The notes under the pieces were generated by a model. That model was not told where the DNA came from. It made no database searches and saw only the letters and a list, made by a program, of their open reading frames with translations. From Atherinomorus stipes (lineage: Eukaryota > Chordata > Actinopteri > Atheriniformes > Atherinidae), in contig JALJCO010012813.1 in the NCBI GenBank assembly GCA_023101725.1, positions 62,001-126,000 of the forward strand: 64,000 nucleotides of DNA, given 5' to 3'. A program made the translations under genes and the position numbers. Below, one piece after another: positions 1-13,346 of this stretch (within the stretch, counting starts at the first letter, position 1; the number at the start of each line of letters is the position of its first letter).

Positions 1-410
1 TCCAGAACTATGGTGAACACGTGAGAACAGGATGTTGGTGGCAGAAGAATGTTTGCCTGTCATAAGTAGCAGAAGCAAGGTCACATTTAAAGAGTAACAA
101 CAGAGCAGACAGATAATAATCCCAGGCTGCCATGACCTGCACAAAACACGATGAGTTCAACACCCTGCAATGATGAGTACTCATTAACAGCACCAGAGCC
201 AAAAACATGCCTGTATGTGCACATGAGGTCAAAGCCATGTGGCATGGGATGGTTTACTGCTGCAGAAAATCTATATGATGACCTATGGAAACCTTTCTGC
301 ACCGCTACTCATGACAATACGCACAGTTCATTTCATTTCTTTCAGTCTTTCCAGACATGACTCACTATTGATAAACATGTCTGAAAAGCAGTAGGAAGAG
401 GAAAAGTCTT

Positions 411-1010
411 AGGGCGCATTCAGAAAGCATAGCCCGCGAGTCTCGGTCCGTTTGGGGACTGGGTTCGCTTGGGGGCGGGGGTGGCCTTCCGGGCCGAGAT
501 CGCGTTCACGTTGCACTTTTGCCAAACGGGCCAAGAATGAGAATCTCAGGTGGCGCAGCTCTTGGATTCACTGTAGGTGAGGACAAGACGCACGTACAAG
601 AAGGTTCTCACAACTTCTGTTTCCTCCTCAAAGCCACATCATTTTTGTACGAGGAGCTGGATATGCTTTCATCAGATCAAATATCGATTAAAGCTTTTAA
701 TTCCTCGTAATTCCAAGCCTGACCACGAGCCATCTTTATAAGTACTGCAGTCCCTCACGTGTTTGTTGTCGTAGCGTTTACCCACGCTGTCCAACGTTTT
801 ACCCACAATGCCAATGCAATTTGTAGTCCACTTCCTGTCTTTGGTTCACTTGAATCGGACCGAGACCTGCGTTTGCAGGCGGACCGAGTCCGGTTGTTTG
901 TTCTGGATCAGAGTCCGATTGCGCATTCACAACTCCCCTAAACGACGCGGACTTTCCGAGCAAACGGACTCTGATTCCAATCAAAAAAGCCACACTGAGT
1001 TTTTTAAAAA
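411..1010. repeat. GC-rich degenerate repeat, unclassified
   Basis: The segment is much richer in GC and CpG than its surroundings and repeats gcgcattca and cggac/gtccg motifs in both orientations at its two ends. It looks like an old inverted-repeat element; the borders are approximate. Confidence 0.35.
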
Positions 1011-1256
1011 ATTTTGTTTCTTGGCATTGAGTAAGCTTAAACCGGGTCTTGTCTTTGGTAAAGTATTCATGCAAACACAACAAACTTTTCCTCTAATTCT
1101 GCCGACAAACAAACAAGCAAATCAAACACACCCTTCCCCTGCATGGGTGAAAATATGAATGGGCGCAAATTTTAATTAATTTGATTTCAGCACACCAAAA
1201 ACTTTTATTTTGTACAATATGTAGTGGAATATATGGCTATTTTCATATGATAGATT

Positions 1257-1505
1257 TGGGGAGTGGGTAGCCTAGTGGTAGCGTTGTGTGCTTTGGCACG
1301 GAGGACCCGGGTTCGAGTCCCCGACACGACCCCTAGGTGAACCACTGTGGACCCCTGAGCAAGGTCCCTAACCCCACCAACTGCTCCCCAGGCGCTCTAA
1401 GTAGCAGCCCACTGCTCTCTGATACTCACAGTACAGAGATGGGTGAATGCAAAGCTCTAATTTCCCCTCAGGGATTTTACCAGTATAACAAAAAAAAAGA
1501 AGAAA
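1257..1505 (+). repeat. tRNA-derived SINE
   Basis: A pol III promoter is visible: box A tagcctagtgg at 1268-1278 and a consensus box B ggttcgagtcc at 1310-1320. A non-tRNA body follows (gtggacccctgagcaaggt...), then an A-rich 3' end near 1490. The tRNA-like head is degenerate outside the boxes, so this is a SINE, not a tRNA gene. A diverged, head-less relative lies at 13718-13850. Confidence 0.75.
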
Positions 1506-2472
1506 TAATGGAATTCACCGGCAAGTCCATAAAAGTTGTCAATATTCCTTCATACTGCTCATCCAATGAAATCCAAGTGTCCTGAGTGGGTAGCGTCCAT
1601 AATTGACTGGAAACCACATCATTTAGTGTATTTTTATAGCTTTAACAGGACTATATGTTGCTGCCACGAAGCGTGCCCCTGCGAGTTCGTGACACTACAA
1701 AAGCCGTGACATTCAGCACCTACTCTGCCAATAATGCAAGCGTAGAAGAAGAAATTCACTGTGCTAAGAGCGACCGAGCTGCGGACAAACCGAGACATGC
1801 ACAAGAGGGGTTGGATATTGATTTAAAACAAAGAAGGAAACAAGAAAGAAAAAGAGAACGCCCAATCTCGTCTGCCGCGGGTTCCTTAGTGTCGTGAACT
1901 TGCTGGTGAACTCTTTTATCTGAAAGTTGGAGGGAAACAAAAACCTGTCCGATTTCCGGCTGCATTTGAAATATTAAAAAAGTGCTCCAGAGTTTTGCTC
2001 AGCATGAGGGTGAGTAGGAAATGAAGGAACATCATTCTGTAAGTGTACTATTCCTTTAATGATGCATTTGTAAATGCCTTATGTTTATCTGCTGTATAAA
2101 ATCTCACCACACATTCAGACAGCACAACCTAATGATGGGCTCATGATGTCGTCCATTAGTAGGTAGAGATTATTTCCACCTTTAATTGAACATGAAGGAG
2201 CAGAAACAAACAGCAGAACATAAAATTTGACCTCAACTTGATCTGTGAAGCAACAACCACAAATTTCAACATTGGTCTTGAGCAGAAACAGAAACAGCGG
2301 TCAGTTTACGCACTCCCTGATAACACACCACCACAAGACTGCAGCTCAGTCACTGCAGCGTGCACGCGAAGATGTGTGTTCAGTCAGAGCTTGACTCAGT
2401 CTGAGCGCACCCACGAGCGCTCGCAGGAGAGTGTGCACATCACAGGGAGATCATCGTAGTAGTAGTTGTAAA

Positions 2473-3051
2473 CCCTTACTAAAAAGTAGTACATGCACGT
2501 ATGCTTGATGTATACTAAGTTTAAACTTTATATAAGACAGTATACTTTCAGTTTACTGTTTATGTACTTATTTAGTTATAGAAGTTCAAGTATATTTAGC
2601 TTATACTTATATTTAAACATATGCTAAAAATGTGCTTTAATAGTAGTACATTCACTGTATATTTTCACACATACTAGTTTCTTTGTGGCATACAGCAAAG
2701 TGTACATTCTATCATGTTTTTAAATCCTGTCTTGTAAGATTTAGGCGCTGGCTCACTCACACTTTGATATATATTACTTTTAGTCTACTTAAAAGTTTAC
2801 TTTAGTATACTTAAAAGTGTACTTTTTAAAACTAAAAGTAACCTTGAAATTTTTGTAGGAGAAAACTAACAATATAACAAGATTACTTTCAGTATACTTG
2901 AAAGTGTACTTTTAAATACCTAAAGTGGGCCAATTTAGTCCCAAGAAGTATACTTGTTTCTATACTGCTAGTACGCTGTGTACTTGGTAAATAAAAGTAC
3001 ACTTGGGGAATATACTTGAGGTCGTACTTAAGGAATTATTTTTGGTAAGGG
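2473..3051. mobile_element. Non-autonomous DNA transposon with CCCTTAC ends
   Basis: The ends are inverted: cccttactaaaaagtag on the left and ttttggtaaggg on the right. The interior is a set of degenerate TATACTT/AAGTATA words. No coding frame. The superfamily is not clear. Confidence 0.5.
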
Positions 3052-4237
3052 AAACCACAACAGAAAAACATATGATCAGATTAAACTTGTAGATTTTCAA
3101 GTATTTTCTTTTAATTGAAAAGTTTTTGTATTTAAATGAACAAAAATAAGACTAAACTTGTTTGTTTTAGTTGGCTGAGATGTGATGAAATGTAATCGTA
3201 GGCGTACTGTAGGTGTGTACTTATTGACAGTAATCACAGCTGCGCAGCTCTGGAGCTTAAATATTGTTTTTTTTCTGACTACCTGAGATTTGCTGTTAAA
3301 CACACAGATCAGAATTTTCTCTGAAGCCTCAATCTCAAAAGGTAGTTACTGAGTGGCTTTAAGCTGCACAAATCTCCTACTTTTCACCCTGACAGGGACA
3401 TTATATCCTGTTAACTGCAAGGTGGATCATAAGATTCAATGAAAAAGGAAAGTGAGATACTAAAAACGCATGAAAATAAGCAATTTTGTGAAATAAACAC
3501 TGAAAAACACATTTGGGTTGTTACAATCTATTTAATTGCAGCTGCTGGTAAATGCTAAAGTGTCTGAATGGGTGTCCTTTTAACGATAAAGGGTGTGCTC
3601 CTCTAGCTGCTGGCTCACATGTTCAAGCGAGTAAAGGGCAAAGATTTGTTAACATGTCTATAGACTGAATTATTATAACTCTTCACAGGCTTGTAAACTT
3701 GTGACTGTTGTCATATGAGACTGTAATAAAAAGGCTTGATGTGTTTACGGCTCACGGTTACGGCCACTGTTGAATGAAGGCTTTGTGCGCGTTTTCCAGC
3801 CCTATAAAAAGCAGATGTTGGTGAAGAATGGAAAATGTATTTTTGGAAAGTCAGGGTTTAAAACATTTTACAAATCCAGGAGGTGAGAAATCCTACACCA
3901 CCTTCTTGAATGTGAAAAAGAAAGATTTAATGTGTCAGAATAGAAAAAGCAAAAAAAATGAGTTGAATCAAACCTCAGATGATCAACACATCGTTTATTG
4001 AACAGAACACAGAGGAAAACCTAAATCCACCTCAGCAAATAATAACATTTTATCAGTCAAGTGATTTTAATGCCAAAGGCAACATAAAGTGCTTTACATG
4101 ATAAAAACAAATGCATATTAAAATAAAACAAGCCTTCAAACACCAAAGTTTATAAGATGGAACATGCACTGATGCAAATGTACACGACAGCAGTAAGAGC
4201 GAAGATCTGCTGAGGATTAGAAAAAATAATCTGTTGG

Positions 4238-4918
4238 TTGAGCACAATCCAATCATGGCACTTATTTTATTTGATCATGTTAAATGAACACATTTGGCAT
4301 TTGTTAGTTGAATTTAATCAGATTACGTCAGCTTTAGGTCATTCAAATGTTTTATTTAAGCAAAGAGAACCAGTTTGGTTTAAATCAGGCTTCATGAAAC
4401 TAAATCAAACCGTGTTGTATGAACAAGCTTTTTGCTCATCAAGGCTTTTCCTCTTTTTCAATGAACCTATATGGATTTTGGTGGTTTTATGCAAATCAAT
4501 CATCTTCTTTTCATTAGATGTGATTTCATTTGATGCACAACAACATATTTTACCTCATCCAATTACATTTAGGGGTATAAATAGCATATTAGTTAGTTTG
4601 CTGCTAACATTTATTTGTTTATCTGTACACTGCTTACAAAGGAATTTAACCTGTCTGCCATGTTTTTTCAAAAGCATAATAGCACATTCCTGGAGAAAAA
4701 ACTTAAAGGATCACATATGCACTGTACCTATAGTGCAGAATAGAACAGGGGGAGCCACAAAGCATGATGGGAAATTATTCAAACGAACCCATCACAGGAC
4801 CAAATACACTCTGTTCCTGATTTGTAGTAACTATCATTGGATTACAAAATGCAAATCTTGGTTATCCAACTTTTCTTTGTTTTATTTTAAACCGGCAACA
4901 GATAATCTGAAAACATAA
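4238..4918 (+). other. 226-codon open frame, unrecognised
   Basis: An ATG-initiated frame stays open for 226 codons in AT-rich DNA. The product has several hydrophobic stretches but no motif I recognise, and no splice structure or second copy is visible. It may be a transposon-derived fragment or a chance frame. A nearby repeat of the word atgttaaatgaac (about 4278 and 4930) hints at internal duplication. Confidence 0.2.
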
Positions 4919-5217
4919 ACACAATTTGTATGTTAAATGAACAAATTTCTATTTAATTCACCAAACAAGTGTCTCAGTTCAGTGGTTCCCAACTTTCTTC
5001 TTCTTCTTCTTCTTTTTTTTAAACAAAGTACCCCTTGCGAAATATATTTTCAGCCAAGTACCCCCTTATTGACTACAAAGTATTTTTTGTTGGAATAATA
5101 GATAAAAAAAAAAAAAAACAGCAGTTAGTAGATTATAGTTTTATTAAACAAAACTGTGCAAAATAATAAACTATTGAGATAGAAGACATAAAAATAAGCA
5201 AGAGCATATACAGCATA

Positions 5218-5715
5218 TACAGTCATCCTCCAAATTATTAATACCCTCAAACTGAAGAAGGAAAAAAAATCAGCTGTCAGTAAAATAACTTGAAACTGAC
5301 AAAAGTCATATTTTTTTAATAAAAATCATGACACTGATTTTGAATTGTGTTTCAACAGAAATGTTAAAAATAAATAAATAAATAAAATAAAACATGTAAA
5401 CAAGCATGATGGGGCTCCTGAACTAAAATGTTGTTGAGCAACACTTTGAGGCAAATCACTGCAATCAGGTGTTTCTGTACCCACCAATCAGACATTTGGT
5501 CCACTTTTCATGAGCAAGGAATGTGTGTGGGACAGTTTCATTTTTTTTTCTAAATTATTGTTTTCAACAACAATTCAAAACCAATATTTTCTTTTACAAA
5601 AGTATAATTTAGTAAATTTTTATTTATTATCAGTTTCTTTAGTTTCTTGTTTTCTGAATTAATATTGTGAATATAGTGTTTTCTTTAATTGGAGGGTATG
5701 AATAGTTTTGAGGAT

Positions 5716-5719
<4 letters not shown>
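5218..5719. mobile_element. Tc1-type palindromic MITE, copy 1
   Basis: It starts tacagtcatcctccaaatta and ends ggagggtatgaatagttttg aggatgac, with shared internal words (agcatgatggggctcctgaa; gcaatcaggtgtttctgta). The right tip runs straight into an AC microsatellite. Other copies: 37005, 38813, 51165 and 59319. Confidence 0.7.
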
Positions 5720-5797
<78 letters not shown>

Positions 5798-5830
5798 TAG
5801 ATATAGATATATACATATTTATATATATTA
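5719..5830. repeat. (AC)n-(AT)n compound microsatellite
   Basis: About 19 AC units followed by a long AT tract, placed exactly at the truncated tip of the adjacent Tc1-type MITE. Confidence 0.9.
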
Positions 5831-6189
5831 AAAAAAGAAACATACATAGATATTAAAATGTTTTTGGTTTCCCCTGAAATGACTGTACCCCGCTTTGAGA
5901 AATAGTGCCTTAGTTGACTTTTTAGAGTGAAGACTGTGTGATCCGGTTGAATCACTGATGCACTTATGAGATGAGATGATTGATATCAGCTGTGTCTGAA
6001 GACCCGGCTGCTGGAATCCACCGCCCCCCCCGACGCCCATGCACACCACACCTGCCAGGACCTGCAGACCCATGACACTGGCCATTCTGAGATGCATCGC
6101 TCTCTGGTTGTTTGCCGTTTTTCTGAGCATTGCATGGCCTCACATCGGGCTGAGCTGGCAATCCAGAGAAGATTTGCAGCCATCTTAAA

Positions 6190-6350
6190 TGTTTTCAACC
6201 TGTTAATCTTTTTCTCGGTTGAAATTGATTTTCTAAGACGGCTGCTGATGTCTTTCCTCCATGGCAATGTGTTTCCACACCTGATTGACAATACAATTGT
6301 TTCTCTACAAGCAATCACACTGATGATAATCAGTTAATTGAGCTATTTTT
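6190..6350. repeat. Unclassified dispersed repeat, copy 1
   Basis: It contains gctgatgtctttcctccatgg and, 80 bp on, actgatgataatcagttaat. The same two words in the same order occur at 31140-32105 and 57200-57510. Confidence 0.5.
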
Positions 6351-8625
6351 AACCAGCAGCTGCTCCTGACCCTGTTAATTCCTAATAAGTTTTTATCTAC
6401 TTCCACAGCTTGGCTATTTTTTGGTGTAATATTGCAAACATAACAGCATTTGTTACACATAACATGTCTGTTCAGAATGTGAGTACAAGAAATCCTTGAG
6501 GCGCTGGATTGCCTTCAATAATTATCCAAAGTAGCATTCCTTACACTTTTTATCGCTTGCAACTTACCATTTATCTCTTCAGCATTAGTTCTTTACAGCA
6601 GTAATATTTTTAATTACTTTTCCAGTTTAGTTTTATTGCCCTCAGTTATCTCAGTCCTGCTGTTTTGGTCCTGCTGGTGTGATCAGAGTAACAGCGTGTT
6701 CTGCTCGTCAATGATTAATAACCACAGAAATGTGATGAAATGCTGACAAAATGTTAATATTTACTGACACAAGATATTTGAAATTTTACCATGTTTCACC
6801 ACAAAGTTACATTTTTCTCTCCCTGCAGTGTCACACTCAGCAGTTTGGGATTGAATATAAAATGTAGGAGTTGAGAAACGCCCTCGAATATCCAGCTGAC
6901 AATGAATTCTTCTCTGCTTTTTATTTTAATTTAAAACTGTCAGAAGTATCAGAGCCAAGCTGCCAGCCCTCCGCAGTGCTGTGTCAGCTTGTTTAACTAA
7001 TATCGGCTTTTTCTGCAGAGAGAAACATGTCGCTCCTTGCATGCTGGCAAAGCTCTCCGAGTTGTAAATGTTGCATAATACCAAAGAATCTTGGCAGCAG
7101 ATTGTTTGATAAGAAAAACTGTGCCGTGCTAAAAAGAAAAAAAACTCCCTGCATCAGCAGTGATTGTGGATTCTGTGACCTCTTAAGCACAGCAGAGCCT
7201 TCAAATTGAGGACTTCCCTGTAGTAATTAAAATCTTTTTTTCTTGGAATACGTTGGAATAATATTCTATTTGATAAAGGTTACATTGTTTTTCTACAGCA
7301 CATTTGAAACACAAACAATAAAGATGCCCAAAGAGTATTACAATATCCAAGTTACTGACAAGCGCTGAGTGCAGTAGCGCCACATGGTCCAGTTTCATTA
7401 CACAGGAGGCTGCTGGGTGATTAGAGCAGGTTACAGCATGAAAATGTGGAGACAGAGACCTTTAGTGTTTGTAGCAAGATATTAAAATGAAGAAAACTGA
7501 TAGACTGAGAGGGACCCAACTGCAGTCAGAATGGCCGACAAGGGCGTCGCCGTATATCCAGTCGACGCTGGAAGGTACTGCACTCTTTCCAGTAAAGAGG
7601 AAGGAGCCAGATCAGGTGGAGACTCCAGTTTCAGCAGCTTCCAGCGTGGAGCTGGCCACACAGAGATCCAGTCTACCACCGCCACCAGACAAACCCAGAA
7701 CTGATCCCCTACTACCCCTACCCCACATACTGCACCCCAAAGCACCCAGCTTACCTTTCTATGGTTTCATGGAGCTTTCTGAACTTGTTACAGATATTTC
7801 CACTTGCTGATCCAGATTATGATGTAAAGATGTTTTATTGCCTCTCTGAGCAGTTATGACAGCAGTGCAGTACCACCCCCCCACCACCCCCAGTCCTGCT
7901 AACCTTCTGCCCCCCATTGTATAAGAGTTTAGCTCCACCACTAAGACAGCTATGAATATATTTTGATAATTGAGTGAAATAAAATACTTCTTGTTGTGCA
8001 GTTGGAAAGTCTGTTTATTTCTTGCTTTGATCTGCATTTGTTAGGAAATGTGTTCGTAGGATGAGCAGCAGAGTTGAGTATGTGGGTCATGTCCATGAAA
8101 GCCTTGCCCGGTCTTCTCTGCTAATGCCAAGCGGCTTATCATCCAGCTACTGCCTCCTGCTTTGAGCTGCTGGAGCTGAAGGTCCGGTGCTTGGCTGATC
8201 CCCTGAGCTCTTTGGGAACCCCCTTGAGTCCATGTTGGGAACCAGTGTTTTAGGCCACGTCTACAGCGGTTAATGTTATACGAGGACATTTCTTGTTTGC
8301 ATGCATACAGTCGTTTATGAATCATCACAAGGCTTGTCCATTTGCACATACTGAGCATGCACCGCATCAAGGGCAGATGCACGTGTATTATCAGCATGTA
8401 AACTGGAAGTTCATTTCACCTGCCACTCAGACCAGCGCAGTAATAGCTGCACAGAGAAAACAAGATTTTTTGCTTTGGACTGAGATGAGGTGGCATTGTT
8501 GCAAACTGCACAAATAAATCAGGACACGTGACTGGGAAAATACCTGTATGTTTGCTATTGGCAGTAGATCCTCCCAAAAAAACGCGGCCACTGAATCCCT
8601 GTTTCCATGTTTCCGGATTCCTGAC

Positions 8626-9106
8626 TAGGGCTGGGCGATATGGGCCCAATATCTTATGACGATATATTTATTTTAGATGACGATATACAATATATACCGT
8701 TATATTTACCCTAATTTGTCTGAAAGTTTCATTTCATATCAAACACATTTCATCGTTCTCTTACAAAATCTCGCAGTATTTCGTGAAATCTCGTGAGATT
8801 TTGTAACAAAACGATGATATCTCCAGAGATTTCATTAGTAAAATAAATTGATACTGCGTTTTTAATTATAGATACGGTATTGGCATATGAAAACATTGCG
8901 ATATTTCAGTGTATCGATATTGTTTCCCACCCTTATTAAATAATCAGGTGACACCTTTGCAGTCAGTCGAGGTGCAGCCAGGTCATCACGAAAAAATAAA
9001 GCAAATAAATTTGCACAACTAATACCTTGATATATTGATATGTGTAAATATCATATCTCTCATGTAAATATATCATGATATCATATCAGTATATCACACA
9101 GCCCTA
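8626..9106. mobile_element. hAT-like MITE with perfect 8-bp target duplication
   Basis: The ends are tagggctgggcgatatg and atatcacacagcccta. Identical 8-bp direct repeats ttcctgac flank it at 8618-8625 and 9107-9114. The interior is rich in ATATC/GATAT words and non-coding. The 8-bp duplication is the hAT hallmark. Confidence 0.8.
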
Positions 9107-9521
9107 TTCCTGACTATATATTTTCAGCTTCTTATTAACTAGAACCAGCTGCAGGCATCTTTGTGTGTAAAGAAAAAATAAAAAGCCAAACGATAGATTA
9201 TACTGCAGGCGTGTGGGCAGGGTGTGGATTTTTTCTTTTTACTCATACAAACATTACTTCAGGAAGTATCATATAGTAATACATGTTGCTCCTGAATAGT
9301 TTCTATTGGTGCAGTTATTCATGCAGACAGTCACATGGAAGTCACAGAAGCTGACACACCTTCATATTTCAAATACTTTTCACACAGTTCACAGTGTTTA
9401 ACGCAAGGTTTTCATGCAAACTGATGATAAACGTTCACATACTGTATAGATGTTTTCATGTTTTAGTAATTACAAACGTAAAACCTAAGGACGCCGCTTT
9501 GCTGATCTGGAAAGTACATTT

Positions 9522-9552
9522 ATTTTTTTTTTTTTTTTATATTATATAAAAA

Positions 9553-9617
<65 letters not shown>
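9522..9617. repeat. Poly-T / poly-A tract
   Basis: About 18 T's are followed, after a short TATA-like spacer, by about 68 nearly uninterrupted A's. The length may be unreliable in the assembly. Confidence 0.85.
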
Positions 9618-9625
<8 letters not shown>

Positions 9626-9984
9626 ACATCGTTTTCCCTATAAACCAGTTTTATCAGCGCTCCATAACTCCACGACTGTAAGGCCCCCTACCCACCAGAT
9701 ACGAAGACAACAGATTTTTGCGCTTACTAATTTCGTATCCGGTCAGGCGCTTATGCATTTCCACTGGACCGAAGTCAGCAGTGATCAACTCCCAGCTATC
9801 CCGTGTCAGCCGAATTTAGCCAATGCCCCCTTTTTCATCCTGTGGACGTGCTTAGATGTTTTGACACCTGACCCCCTTGCATCACATGTGTGCACCTGGA
9901 ATAAAACCCAATCCACCCAAGGCCACTTAGAAAGGATGTGGAGTCCATCGCTTGACAACAAAAGATTATTCACGAGCCGAAAAC

Positions 9985-10570
9985 ATGAAAGATCTTCCAG
10001 GATCAGCCAATTTTCTCAGGGTGGACGTCAGAAACTGTAAAAACCCAAGAGCTGCATTTCAGGCTCGCCGTGTCCATGTGAAGGTTCTGAACAGTACATT
10101 CATGAAAAGACTGAACAATCTGGTTTGTTTATAAGGGCTGCAGAGGAAAGCCTGGTCCAAAGGGAACATGGCTGCATGGTTTAGGCTGGCAAAGCTGCAT
10201 CTGAACATACCACAAAATTCTGGAAATGAGATTCTGGACAGACCAGACTGAAGTGGACATCCAAATCCAAACATATCACAGCATATCAGCACAAACTCCA
10301 CATGGCAACTGTCAAACACGGTAGTGGCGGATGATGATCTGGGTTCATTCTGCAGCTCCAGGACAGCAAAATGATCCCAAACACAGCAGAAGATCTACAA
10401 CAGAAAGACTGAATATGAAAAGAATCAAAAGAACCGCGATCCAAAGTCCAGACTTGTTAGAAATGCTGGTGGGACCTTCAGAGAGCTGCAGAAACCAAAG
10501 CTGCAAACCTCAATGACCTGAAGCAACGCAGTGGAGCAAAATCCCTCCACAAATATGTCTGATAACTTCA
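9985..10570 (+). pseudogene. Degraded Tc1-like transposase relic
   Basis: Broken frames on the plus strand resemble the core of fish Tc1-like transposases: a stretch before and after gggctgcagaggaaagcctg, then aactgtcaaacacggtagtg and ccagacagc-type words. Many stops and deletions interrupt it, no terminal repeats are visible, and it cannot be active. Assigned from resemblance only. Confidence 0.45.
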
Positions 10571-12139
10571 CACAGAAAACCGCTGCTGCTGCGACTCTTC
10601 CTGCTTCTTATTTTCACATCATAAAACCACCTGTTCCCTCGCTGGCTGATGTCACGAGGACTTATCTGTTCCGGTGTCTGTGGGCAGGAACATTCATACA
10701 TGGAAGGTGATCTTTGCTGTGTGTGTAATTAATCTAAAGTTTCATTCCTGTGTGAATATCATGCATGCAGAAGCAGCTGATCAGACAGGCGCATGTCCTC
10801 GCTCACATACTCAGTACTTACTGAGGCATGGCTGAACAGGTATGTGGCACTTTGTTGGACAACGGTCACAGTCCTGTTCCTTTCACTCCATTTCCCCCGT
10901 AGTATTTCCACCAACTCCACAGAGGGGAGAAAAAAGAAAAACTTTACTGATTTCTGCTGCTGTCTGGAATTTTACACTTCCTTTCAAATATTTTCCCTCC
11001 TTTTTTCCCCCATTAAGTGAACTCATTTTTCTTTCTGTCCATCTGTCCAACATGTTCCCATTTTCCATTCCTGCTGCTTGACGTCTGCCGTTTTCATTTT
11101 CTCCTCCTCTGTGTTGCCTGACTGTGAGATATATGAGCCCCAGGAGATGTTTGCACTTTAGGTTGCTTGTGTGTGTGTGCAAAGGAACAACACACACTTT
11201 GAATTATTCGCTCTGTACTTTTATTCATTGAGATAAAAAGTACAAAAACTTGCATCAGAATGATACAGCTTTACTCCTAAAGAATGCATTCAGGTGTGTT
11301 TATATTCAGTCAATATAAAAATATATAGACTCTAGAGATGTGATAGTTCAGTAGATTTGATCTCTGTTGGCACAGTAGCACCACCCAGTGGACATAGAGA
11401 GAATTACAGCATGATGAGGTTTCAGAGAAGCTGGAATTACATATTAAATATTGTATTTATTGTAGTATTGCTGCATGGATTTCTTGTTTTCTTTTATTAG
11501 ATCCCACAACTATTTTCAGTTTGTTTTTTATTTTATTTTAATGGCTTTGAAATAATTTAAATTATGTGTTGGGATTGTCCTGAGGTGCAAAACACAAACA
11601 AGTTTCACAAAACAGAGGAAAATATAAAATTTCTTTTATTTTTTTATAAGAAAACACAAATAAACTTTTGGAATCACTTCAAAAAACTAAAAATAAGCAA
11701 ACAGAAAACAAAAAAGATTTTAGTATGTACATGGTTATTCTGTTTTGAACATATTTTCTTAAACAATGTTTTCTTTTATGTCATCTTCTTAAATATGTTT
11801 TTTTTTCCTTTTACCTCAAATGCAAAATTTTCTCATAACCTTTTTCTTTACGATGTCCTGACTCATTTCTCCACCGGGATTCGACTTTCCTGATTCTACC
11901 TGATGATCTCACAGTAAACGTAAATCTGAAGTATTTTAGTTGAGAGAAAATCTGAAGTATTTTACTACGTTCACATTTTCTACAAATCTGCTTTTTTTAC
12001 ACCAAGCTGGGTCATATAGATAAAAAGCAAATTGATGTAAAAAATAAAACATATTGAAAGATATTGATAATTATTGATAATTGTTCTTTGAAACATTAAA
12101 ATATAATGCAATCCTGGGGAAAAACAAGTTCTCGGATAT

Positions 12140-12500
12140 TTCAAATAGCACCAGTAATGGTGTAACTTTGTTTTTGTACCTGATTATAATATTCTAAATG
12201 TAAGTTTGAATCTCCAAAGGCGAGGAGGAGAAAGTGGGTGTTGGTGGATCTGGTTCACCACTTAGACAAAACACCTGCATGCCCACAAATCTACTTCTAT
12301 AATCGAGATAAAGCTGAAGTAAGATTTTTAAATAGCAGCAGTAATAACTTTTTTTCTGGATGCTGGATGATAAAAAATTTAATCTTGAAAATGATCAGAA
12401 ACTTTGTAAATAAGGAAGATAAAGTGGGTTTTGGTGGATCTGGTTCACCAATATGCTGGAAATCAGCTTCTCTCGCTGAGATAAAACCAAATTAGGATTT
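12140..12500. repeat. Diverged tandem duplication (unit about 180 bp)
   Basis: The string ggtggatctggttcacca occurs twice in the same orientation (about 12241 and 12432), each preceded by agtaat...ataaagtggg-type sequence and followed by gagataaa...taagattttt. This indicates two old tandem units. Confidence 0.6.
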
Positions 12501-13346
12501 TTTTTTTATGGCATGAGTTGTTGTTTGTGTAATTTTTGTGATTTTATCAGCTGATAGTAGCAGAATGTTTTTGGCAGTAACCATTATGTGCACTAATATA
12601 TATGCGCATGCACACCTGGATAAATCAAATCATCCAGTAATGAAAGACAGGAAACAAAGGAGCTGGCTTAAGTTAGGAAGTAGTGGAGTTGTGCATAGAG
12701 CCTGTTACCGCCCAGCCCTGTGTGTGTGTGGGGGGTTAACAATCATGGTTAATAAACGACCAATTCAAAACAACTGGCCATCACACAATTTCTGACTTGT
12801 GCCTCTCATGATTGGGGAAACTTTTTCTTTTTTTTCTCTCTTTTAGAAAAGTCCGGTTTTGCACATCATGCCACCATAAAAGTGCTCACAGTCAGTATTA
12901 CATAGATTTGATCCATTACAACTAAACATACACGATTACAAATAAATAAACCTCTTTTATATTTGCAGAAACATATCTGGTCCATTTACATGTAGCATTA
13001 TTCACCACTACCCATCTAAAACCAGAACCATAAAGAAAAGTTTTATTATTTTTAATTTACATTTAGTCACAGTAAACTACAGCACATGCTTTAACTTTTG
13101 TATAATCGTCATTTTAGTTTTTACAGGATCCAAAACCAAGTCATTCCTTTTTTTATGTCCCATCTGTGGAAAAGATCGCTGACTGATAGACGACAGGAGC
13201 TGACGTCATATCTTAAATTTTTATGTTAAAGACTTTGTGTTATCAGGCAGAAGGACAACGTTGTTTACAGTTTGGTGAACAGAATAAACAACTTCTAGAT
13301 GTTGCAGGCTGTAAAAGTGGAGAAAGATTAGGAGAAGGCGTGCTTG

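Noticed and set aside
1257..1332. Functional tRNA gene.
   Set aside because: Boxes A and B are good, but the arms do not pair into a cloverleaf that I can draw, and the SINE body follows directly.
7482..7810. Overlapping open frames on both strands near 7.5-7.8 kb.
   Set aside because: The Pro-rich plus frame and the Trp/Val-rich minus frame overlap in GC-richer sequence; nothing resembles a known exon.
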